Source: an uncultured Mycoplasmatota bacterium
GTDB taxonomy: Bacteria > Bacillota_I > Bacilli_A > RF39 > UBA660
Length of the DNA: 21,651 nucleotides
Assembly: GCA_946497375.1 (NCBI GenBank)
Contig: CAMMKE010000013.1
Location: forward strand, 1-21,651
Direction of reading: 5' to 3'
Below the pieces are notes generated by a model. The model was given only the letters and a program-made list of their open reading frames with translations, did no database searches and was not told the DNA's origin. This document shows, piece after piece, positions 15,503 to 21,651 of this stretch. The translations under genes were made by a program, and so were the position numbers. The first letter of the stretch is position 1. Each line of letters opens with the position of its first letter.

Positions 15503-18115
15503 ATGAAATATAATACTAATGGTTTAAGTAATGATGAAGTTATTAAGTTAAGAGATAAGTATGGTACTAATGCTTTAGTAATGGTTAATAAAGATAGCTT
15601 TTTTAAACAGTTTATTAGGAGTTTGGGAGATCCTATTATTAAAATACTTTTAATCGCTCTTGGTATTAAAACAGTCTTTTTAATACAAGATTTTGATTGG
15701 TATGAGACTGTTGGTATTGTAATCGCTATTTTTCTAGCATCATTTATTTCAACTATATCAGAGTATGGAAGTGAGAAAGCTTTTATTAAATTACAGAGGG
15801 AAGCGGAAGCGATTAAAGTTAAAGTTAGACGTGATGGTAAAGTTTTACTTATTGATATAAATGAGGTAGTAGTAGGAGATATTATATTATTAGACAGTGG
15901 TGATAGGATTGTTGCAGATGGGGTATTAATTAAAGGAGAAGTTTGTGTAGATGAGTCCTCTATTACAGGTGAGAGTAAAGAGGTTTATAAGAAACCTTTT
16001 ATTAGTGGGCTTAATCCTAGTGATAATAATGAACTATTAAGAGGTAGTGTTATTTATCATGGAGTTGGAGAGATGATGGTTACGAAAGTAGGGGTTAATA
16101 CTTTTTATGGGAAGATATCTTTAGAGTTACAGGAGAAACAGCCAGAGAGTCCTTTGAAGTTAAGACTTAGAGACCTTGCTAAAGTTATTAGTAGAATTGG
16201 TTATGTTGGGGCATTTTTGGTGGCTTTTTCATATCTTTTTTCAGTCTTAGTAATTAATAATAACTTTGATATAAATAGAATTGTTGTTACTTTATCTGAT
16301 ACTTCACTACTTTTTGCATATTTCCTTCAAGCTTTAACTCTTGCAGTTACAATAATAGTAGTATCTGTTCCTGAAGGGTTACCTATGATGATAACATTAG
16401 TTTTGTCTAGTAATATGAAGAGAATGTTAAAAGATAATGTCTTGGTTAGAAAACTTATGGGAATAGAGACTGCGGGTAGTTTAAATATCTTATTTACTGA
16501 TAAAACTGGTACTCTTACGAAGGGAGAGTTAGAAGTAGTAGGGGTTATGTTTGGTAATTTAGATTACTATAAAGAAAAGAAGAGACTTAAGAGTAGTATA
16601 ACTTATTATAATATTTTGAAAAAGTGTATTTTATCTAATACTAATTGTGTCTATGATGATGAGAAAAAAATGTGGATTGGGGGTAATGCTACTGATAAGG
16701 CAGTAGTTAATTATTTAGGAGAGGAGAATTATTCTGTTAAAAAAATAAAAGAAGTTCTTTTTGATAGTAAGAATAAATATTCTTATACTAAAGTAATTGA
16801 AAAAAATAGAGAGATTACTTATTATAAAGGGGCTCCTGAAGTGTTACTTGATAAATGTAAGTACTATATATCACCTAGTGGTAGAAGTGTTCCTTTTGTT
16901 AATAAAAAGAGAATTAATGATGTGATAGATGAATATGCTAAGAAAGGCATTAGAGTCTTAATGTTAGGACTTGATGAAGGTAAGGGGTTATCTTTTATAT
17001 CCTTATTATTTATTAAAGATGAGTTAAGAGAAGAAGTTAGGGGAGGGATAGAGTTAGTTAGAAAAGCTGGTATTAAGACGGTTATGATAACTGGTGATAA
17101 TAATATAACAGCGATGTCTATTGCAAGGGATGCTGGTATTATTAATAGTGATAGAGATGTTGTTCTTACTAGTAGTGAGTTAAATAGAATGAGTGATGAT
17201 AAGGTTAAAGAGATTCTTCCTAGACTTTCTGTGGTGGCTAGGGCTTTGCCTACTGATAAGAGTAGACTAGTAAGACTTAGTCAAGAGTTAGGACTTGTTG
17301 TGGGAATGACAGGAGATGGTGTTAATGATGCGCCAGCTTTAAAAAAATGTGATGTTGGCTTTAGTATGGGAAGTGGTACTGAAGTTGCTAAGGAAGCAAG
17401 TGACATTGTTTTACTTGATAATAATTTTAACTCTATTGTAAAGGCGATTACTTATGGGAGAACTATCTTTAAAAGTATTCGTAAATTTATTATCTTTCAA
17501 TTAACAGTTAACTTCTGTGCTGTTTTCTTATCGATAGTAGGTCCATTTATCGGTGTTGCTAATCCTGTTACGGTTATTCAAATGCTTTGGGTTAATATGG
17601 TTATGGATACTTTAGCAGGGATTGCCTTTTCTTATGAAGCACCTCTTTTAGAATATATGGAAGAGCCACCTAAGAAACGTGATGAGAAAATACTTAATAG
17701 TTATATGATTCATGAGATAGTATTTACTAGTATATATTCCTTTTTACTTTGTATTTTCTTCTTAAAGAGTCCTTTTATTCATTCTTTTTTTAGAGAAGGG
17801 AAAAACGATATTTACTTTATGAGTGCATTCTTTGGACTATTTATCTTTATGATGATCTTTAATAGTTTTAATGCTAGGACAAGTAGACTTAATATCTTCG
17901 CTAATCTTTTATCTAATAAAGTCTTTTTAGGAGTAATTATCTTTATCGTAATAGTGCAAGTTATCCTTATATACTATGGGGGAGATTTGTTTAGAACAAC
18001 ATCTCTTAGTCTAAAAGAAATAGAGATAATGTTAGTATGTGCTTTTTCAGTCATACCTGCAGAGTTTCTTAGAAAACTTTATCTTAAAAGTAAGGGAAAA
18101 CTTGGTTGTGTTTAA
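15503..18115 (+). CDS. P2-type Ca2+-translocating ATPase (PMCA-like)
   Basis: ATG 15503 follows AGGAGG (15488-15493) at 9 nt. An upstream open stretch from 15419 overlaps the preceding terminator and is not a credible N-terminus. The 870-residue product matches bacterial Ca2+ ATPases. It has a cation-ATPase N-terminal region (NGLSNDEVIKLRDKYGTNAL), ITGES in the actuator domain, VSVPEGLPMMI in helix M4, phosphorylated Asp333 in FTDKTGTLT, KGAPEVLL in the nucleotide domain, MITGDN and MTGDGVNDAPAL hinge motifs, and WVNMVMDTLAGIAFSYEAP in M6. The last resembles the single Ca2+ site of PMCA and Listeria LMCA1. It would export Ca2+ at the cost of ATP. It appears to lead an operon with the three EEP-like genes, which follow without a terminator. 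Confidence 0.9.
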   Translation: MKYNTNGLSNDEVIKLRDKYGTNALVMVNKDSFFKQFIRSLGDPIIKILLIALGIKTVFLIQDFDWYETVGIVIAIFLASFISTISEYGSEKAFIKLQREAEAIKVKVRRDGKVLLIDINEVVVGDIILLDSGDRIVADGVLIKGEVCVDESSITGESKEVYKKPFISGLNPSDNNELLRGSVIYHGVGEMMVTKVGVNTFYGKISLELQEKQPESPLKLRLRDLAKVISRIGYVGAFLVAFSYLFSVLVINNNFDINRIVVTLSDTSLLFAYFLQALTLAVTIIVVSVPEGLPMMITLVLSSNMKRMLKDNVLVRKLMGIETAGSLNILFTDKTGTLTKGELEVVGVMFGNLDYYKEKKRLKSSITYYNILKKCILSNTNCVYDDEKKMWIGGNATDKAVVNYLGEENYSVKKIKEVLFDSKNKYSYTKVIEKNREITYYKGAPEVLLDKCKYYISPSGRSVPFVNKKRINDVIDEYAKKGIRVLMLGLDEGKGLSFISLLFIKDELREEVRGGIELVRKAGIKTVMITGDNNITAMSIARDAGIINSDRDVVLTSSELNRMSDDKVKEILPRLSVVARALPTDKSRLVRLSQELGLVVGMTGDGVNDAPALKKCDVGFSMGSGTEVAKEASDIVLLDNNFNSIVKAITYGRTIFKSIRKFIIFQLTVNFCAVFLSIVGPFIGVANPVTVIQMLWVNMVMDTLAGIAFSYEAPLLEYMEEPPKKRDEKILNSYMIHEIVFTSIYSFLLCIFFLKSPFIHSFFREGKNDIYFMSAFFGLFIFMMIFNSFNARTSRLNIFANLLSNKVFLGVIIFIVIVQVILIYYGGDLFRTTSLSLKEIEIMLVCAFSVIPAEFLRKLYLKSKGKLGCV

Positions 18116-18155
18116 GAGAAGTTAGATGTATAATATAAATCACTGGAGGAGAAGT

Positions 18156-18746
18156 ATGGAAAAGCTTAGGATTATGAGTTTTGATTTAGATTCTTTTACT
18201 TTAGTTAAAAGTAAAGAAGAAAGATCTAAAAGAGTAATAGACTATATTAATAATTTGGATGTCGATATAGCTTTGTTACAAGGGGATAAAAATTTACTTT
18301 ATAATGTTTTATTTAATAATAAAGATAGTAAAGATTATTTTTCTGATTATAATTATGCAAATACTATGTCTTTAGAACATGAAAAAAGTAAATGGATAGA
18401 TAACTATATGAGAAAATTTGCTAGTTGTTATGTTTCTAAATTAGATTATAGTGATATCGCTTTATATAATATAAAAAAATATAAGCAAGAAAGTTTATGG
18501 GAATTTAGAAATATACTTGAAGAATATAAAAATATAGACCATAAAGTTGTAGCAGGAACATTACAGAATGTAAATATAGATGATTTTTGTAAGAAATATA
18601 ATCTTAATAATGTTTGCAGTAAGTCTAGAAGTAATTATGTTCTTGTATCTAGGGGACTAGATGCAAAAGTAGTAGATAGACCTATGATGGGGTCAGTAGA
18701 AGTACAGCCTATGGTTGTTGATATTACTTATAAGAAAGTTAGATAA
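18156..18746 (+). CDS. EEP-fold-like protein, paralogue 1 (probable pseudoenzyme)
   Basis: ATG 18156 follows GGAGGA (18145-18150) at 5 nt, 40 nt after the Ca2+ ATPase. The 196-residue protein begins MEKLRIMSFDLDS, then VIDYINNLDVDIALLQGDKN, the outline of an endonuclease/exonuclease/phosphatase (EEP, DNase I-like) domain. The end, HKVVAGTLQNVNIDDFCKKYNL, SNYVLVSRGLDAKVV and VEVQPMVVDITYKK, lines up with EEP motifs. Each key residue is different: Asn of MSxN is Asp, Glu of LQE is Gly, GDxN reads AGTLQ, and DH and SDH are absent. It has no signal or membrane segment. It is the most divergent of three tandem paralogues. The fold call is by pattern only; I infer a non-enzymatic or altered role. 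Confidence 0.6.
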   Translation: MEKLRIMSFDLDSFTLVKSKEERSKRVIDYINNLDVDIALLQGDKNLLYNVLFNNKDSKDYFSDYNYANTMSLEHEKSKWIDNYMRKFASCYVSKLDYSDIALYNIKKYKQESLWEFRNILEEYKNIDHKVVAGTLQNVNIDDFCKKYNLNNVCSKSRSNYVLVSRGLDAKVVDRPMMGSVEVQPMVVDITYKKVR

Positions 18747-18758
18747 GGAAGAGTGGTT

Positions 18759-19403
18759 ATGAAAAATTTAAAAATACTTAGTATGAATTTCGGTAGAAGT
18801 TTTATTCCTATTAAGGATAAAAAGAAAAAAGAGTTTTTAAGAAATAAATTAATGGAAGGTCCATATGATATTCTTATGGTGCAAGGTTATGGAATTATAG
18901 ATGGTGTGGATTTAGATAATACTTTCTATAATTATACTAATGCTTTTGATAGAATAGTAACCTTTAGTAGAAATAAATTGCCTATTTATGAGAATATTTT
19001 GTCTAAAAAGATTAATAGTTCTGTTGTTTTTAATGGTGAAAACCCTTTGGCAGTAGTTAATGTTAACTTTAGTAATTCTAAGTATGTAGAAAATCTATAT
19101 AATTGTTGTAGAATTTATAATAACTTAGATAATGGATATTGTGTTATGAGTAGGATAGTTGCAGGAAGATTTCCTAAAACTTTTGACACAAATTTATTTT
19201 GTGATTTGCTTGATTTAGATGATATTTCTACTTTTGTTGGACAAGATACGCATATTGAAAATAATAGAGATGTGGTAAATCATTTCTTTATATCAAGAGA
19301 TTTAGAAGCAGAAAGTGTTCATAAACTAGTTGGATGGACAGAAACATTAAAGTTAGGGGAGGCTTATCCTGTTCAAGTAACTTTAAAGAAAGTATTGAAG
19401 TAA
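18759..19403 (+). CDS. EEP-fold-like protein, paralogue 2 (probable pseudoenzyme)
   Basis: ATG 18759 (12 nt after paralogue 1) has AAGGAAGAG upstream; GTG 18753 is the alternative. It starts MKNLKILSMNFGRSFIPIKD, almost the same as paralogue 3, and shares FCD-x-x-DLDDIST, VNHFFISRDLEAESVHKLVG and GEAYPVQVTLKKVLK at the C-terminus, while the middle (about 50-120) differs strongly. The EEP Asn in SMN is kept. Glu of LQE is Gly (MVQGYG), the GDxN motif reads VAGRFP, the DH pair is NH, and SDHxP is GEAYP. Catalysis by the usual metal mechanism is therefore unlikely. It is cytosolic, in a cluster with paralogues 1 and 3. Confidence 0.65.
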   Translation: MKNLKILSMNFGRSFIPIKDKKKKEFLRNKLMEGPYDILMVQGYGIIDGVDLDNTFYNYTNAFDRIVTFSRNKLPIYENILSKKINSSVVFNGENPLAVVNVNFSNSKYVENLYNCCRIYNNLDNGYCVMSRIVAGRFPKTFDTNLFCDLLDLDDISTFVGQDTHIENNRDVVNHFFISRDLEAESVHKLVGWTETLKLGEAYPVQVTLKKVLK

Positions 19404-19422
19404 ATTAATTTGGAGTGAGATT

Positions 19423-20058
19423 ATGAAAAATTTAAAAATTCTTAGTATGAATTTAGGAAGAAGATTTGTTCCTATTAAAGATAAAGATAAAAGAGAATAC
19501 TTAATGGACTTTATTAGAGAAGAAGATTATGATATTGTTATGTTACAAGGTAATGGTATTAATTTAGATGTTTGTAATTATATTACTATCAATAATAATA
19601 AAAAAGTATCTTTATTATGCCATGATAGATTAACTGGATTTGATAGTGAAGTTGGATATAAATATGTTAAATCTTCAATTATATATTGTGATAATTCTGT
19701 TCTTGCTTGTATTAATATAAATTGTGATAATCCTAAAAATATGGCAGATGTTTATAAAGTATGTGAGGCTTACAGTAATCCTAACACTGCATATGATCTT
19801 AAAACTAGAATAGTTGCAGGAAGACTTCCAAGAGAAGTTGATACAAATGAATTTTGTGATGCGTTTGATTTAGATGATATTTCTACTTTAGTAGGGATGA
19901 TGAGTCATGTTAAAAATAATAGAGAGATGGTAAATCATTTCTTTATATCTAGAAATTTAGAAGCAGAAAGTGTTCATAAATTAGTAGGAATGACAGAAGT
20001 ATCTGGAATAGGAGAAGCTTATCCTATAGAGGTTACTTTAAAGAAAGTGTTAAAATAG
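19423..20058 (+). CDS. EEP-fold-like protein, paralogue 3 (probable pseudoenzyme)
   Basis: ATG 19423, 19 nt after paralogue 2, has GGAG (19412-19415) upstream. The protein is 211 residues: SMNLGRRFVPIKD with Asn10 kept, VMLQGNG with Gly43 where EEP enzymes have Glu, VAGRLP at 131-136 in place of GDxN, NH at 171-172 in place of DH, and GEAYP at 197-201 in place of SDHxP. Its C-terminal 65 or so residues are nearly the same as those of paralogue 2, so the two arose by a recent tandem duplication; paralogue 1 is older. It has no export signal. A hairpin at the 3' end probably ends the operon. Confidence 0.65.
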   Translation: MKNLKILSMNLGRRFVPIKDKDKREYLMDFIREEDYDIVMLQGNGINLDVCNYITINNNKKVSLLCHDRLTGFDSEVGYKYVKSSIIYCDNSVLACININCDNPKNMADVYKVCEAYSNPNTAYDLKTRIVAGRLPREVDTNEFCDAFDLDDISTLVGMMSHVKNNREMVNHFFISRNLEAESVHKLVGMTEVSGIGEAYPIEVTLKKVLK

Positions 20059-20069
20059 CTTTCTTTTTC
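20040..20069 (+). terminator. Possible terminator at the end of the EEP-like cluster
   Basis: Positions 20040-20047 pair perfectly with 20059-20066 (8 bp) around an 11-nt loop and run into a T-rich stretch. It overlaps the 3' end of paralogue 3. The loop is long and the stem short, so strength is uncertain. Confidence 0.45.
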
Positions 20070-20111
20070 TTTAGTTTTCTGATAAACTTTTAAGTGTTTT
20101 GAGGTGATGGT

Positions 20112-21651
20112 ATGCTACAAGTAAGTAATGTTAGTTTAAAGTTTGATAAAAGAACTCTTTTTAGTGATGTTAATTTAAAATTTACTAATGGTAATTGTTA
20201 TGGAATAATAGGAGCAAATGGAGCGGGAAAAAGTACATTCTTAAAGCTTCTTACAGGAGAGATTGATACTACTACAGGCGATATTACAGTTAGTAAGGGT
20301 GAAAGAATCTCTATATTAAAACAAGACCATTATGAATTTGATGATATGAGAGTCTTAGATGTTGTTATTATGGGTAATGATAGACTCTATAAGATAATGA
20401 AAGAAAAAGAAGAGTTATATTCTCATACAGAGTTTAGTGAAGAAGATGGTTATAGATTAGCAGATTTGGAAGCAGAGTTTTTAGATATGGATGGTTGGAA
20501 TGCAGAGAATGATGCGGCAATACTTTTAACTAATTTAGGAGTTAATGATAAGTATTTTGATAGTCTTATGAAGGATATTTCTGTTAAGTTAAGAGTTAAA
20601 GTATTATTAGCATCGGCTTTATTTGGTAATCCTGATATACTTTTATTAGATGAGCCTACTAATAGTTTAGATATAGATGCAATTAGTTGGTTAGAAGAGT
20701 TTATTATTAATTATCCTAATACTGTTATAGTTGTTAGTCACGATAGACATTTCTTAAATAAAGTATGTACACATATAGTAGATATAGATTATGGTAAAAT
20801 GAATTTGTATATAGGTAATTATGATTTTTGGTATGAGTCAAGTCAACTGGCTTTAAAACAGATGAAAGAGACTAACAAGAAGAAAGAAGAGAAAATTAAA
20901 GAGTTACAAGACTTTATTGCCAGGTTTAGTGCTAATGCTTCTAAGAGTAAGCAGGCAACATCTAGAAAGAAGATGTTAGAGAAGATAGAATTAGACGAAA
21001 TAGTGCCTTCGTCTAGAAAATATCCTTATATAGATTTTAAAATTACTAAGAATATTGGTAAAGAAGTACTTAAAGTAGATAATTTAAGTAAAGAAGTAGA
21101 TGGTAAGAAAATACTTAATAAAATATCATTTACTATTCTTAGAGGAGATAAAATTGCAGTTATATCTAATAATGATTTAGCGAAGACAACTCTTTTTGAT
21201 ATACTTGCAGGTGTTAGTAAATGTGATGAAGGAGAAGTAGTGTTTGGTAAGACAATAGAACCAGGTTATTTACCACAAGATAATAGTAGTTATTTTGAGA
21301 ATGATAAAAATATATTAGAATGGTTAAGTCAGTTCTATAAAATAGATGATGAGACACATTTAAGAGGATTCTTAGGAAGAATGTTATTTTCAGGTGAAGA
21401 TGTATTTAAGAAAGTTAGTGTTTTATCTGGAGGAGAGAAGGCACGTTGTATGTTAAGTAAATTAATGTTAGAAGAGCCTAATTTTCTTATATTAGATGAA
21501 CCTACTAACCATTTAGATTTGGAGAGTATAACTTCTTTAAATAAAGGACTTGAGAACTTTCAGGGTGAATTAATATTGACTTCAAGAGACCATGAGTTAA
21601 ATCAAACTGTTTGTAATAGAGTTATTGAAATATTAGATGATGGTTCTATTA
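20112..21651 (+). CDS. ABC-F family ATPase (YkpA/YbiT-like), 3' end beyond window
   Basis: ATG 20112 has GAGGTGATGG upstream (20101-20110). The frame is open to the window edge (513 codons), so the stop is not seen. Two ATP-binding cassettes without membrane segments mark an ABC-F protein, a ribosome-associated translation factor. The first cassette has GANGAGKST (34-42), LLLDEPTNSLD (Walker B Asp about 180) and SHDRHFL. The charged linker (about 250-300, KKKEEKIKELQDFIARF, SKSKQATSRKKMLEKI) matches the interdomain arm that reaches the P-site tRNA region. The second has VLSGGEKAR, LILDEPTNHLD and SRDHEL. The first signature reads ISVKLRVKVLLA rather than LSGGQ, and the second Walker A is SNNDLAKTT, both degenerate. 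I recall similar divergence in YkpA-type proteins, so the gene need not be defective. Confidence 0.85.
   Translation, partial: MLQVSNVSLKFDKRTLFSDVNLKFTNGNCYGIIGANGAGKSTFLKLLTGEIDTTTGDITVSKGERISILKQDHYEFDDMRVLDVVIMGNDRLYKIMKEKEELYSHTEFSEEDGYRLADLEAEFLDMDGWNAENDAAILLTNLGVNDKYFDSLMKDISVKLRVKVLLASALFGNPDILLLDEPTNSLDIDAISWLEEFIINYPNTVIVVSHDRHFLNKVCTHIVDIDYGKMNLYIGNYDFWYESSQLALKQMKETNKKKEEKIKELQDFIARFSANASKSKQATSRKKMLEKIELDEIVPSSRKYPYIDFKITKNIGKEVLKVDNLSKEVDGKKILNKISFTILRGDKIAVISNNDLAKTTLFDILAGVSKCDEGEVVFGKTIEPGYLPQDNSSYFENDKNILEWLSQFYKIDDETHLRGFLGRMLFSGEDVFKKVSVLSGGEKARCMLSKLMLEEPNFLILDEPTNHLDLESITSLNKGLENFQGELILTSRDHELNQTVCNRVIEILDDGSI

Noticed and set aside
1..21651. Alternative genetic code with TGA as tryptophan, as in Mycoplasma
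   Set aside because: Tryptophan is encoded by TGG throughout and the long genes are complete without reading through TGA.

Overview
The window is AT-rich DNA read with the standard genetic code (Trp is TGG; every complete reading frame ends in TAA or TAG). Genes are dense and almost all on the + strand, with A/G-rich Shine-Dalgarno sites. LPxTG-type sortase substrates, class C and class B sortases, a secreted cell-wall hydrolase, Tex, a PMCA-type Ca2+ ATPase and an ABC-F protein point to a low-GC Gram-positive bacterium with a cell wall. The surface-protein fragments resemble families common in uncultured gut Bacilli (RF39/Erysipelotrichales-like). That placement is inference, not proof.

Layout. 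(1) 1-685: a hairpin, then a 5'-truncated C-terminal piece of a surface protein. (2) 718-6759: a compact sortase-assembled pilus operon, ordered large LPNTG adhesin with three SHIRT-like repeats, small minor/basal pilin with an odd VPNTI sorting motif, LPVTG major pilin, class C sortase, class B-type sortase. (3) 6852-7804: a scar of a decayed IS5-type transposon remnant (- strand), a perfect 26-bp inverted repeat with a 7-nt loop, and a 5'-truncated DUF285/BspA-like fragment. (4) 7917-10070: tex, closed by a terminator. (5) 10116-13637: a 1174-residue Cys-Gln thioester adhesin with nine SpaA/Cna-B-like repeats and a VPNTG anchor. (6) 13721-14464: a secreted glucosaminidase-like wall hydrolase under a near-consensus promoter whose -35 box lies in a perfect 14-bp palindrome. 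(7) 14549-15406: an unrecognised cytoplasmic protein. (8) 15503-20058: a Ca2+ P-type ATPase followed by three tandem paralogues with the outline of the endonuclease/exonuclease/phosphatase (EEP) fold but no usual catalytic motif. (9) 20112-21651: an ABC-F ATPase cut by the window edge.

How it fits together. Regions 1-6 are mostly about the cell surface: a pilus with its own sortases, a second covalently anchored thioester adhesin, and a wall hydrolase. Broken surface genes and IS debris lie next to them, suggesting a turnover-prone surface locus. Regions 7-9 look like ordinary chromosome apart from the EEP-like pseudoenzyme triplet, which I consider the least expected coding content.
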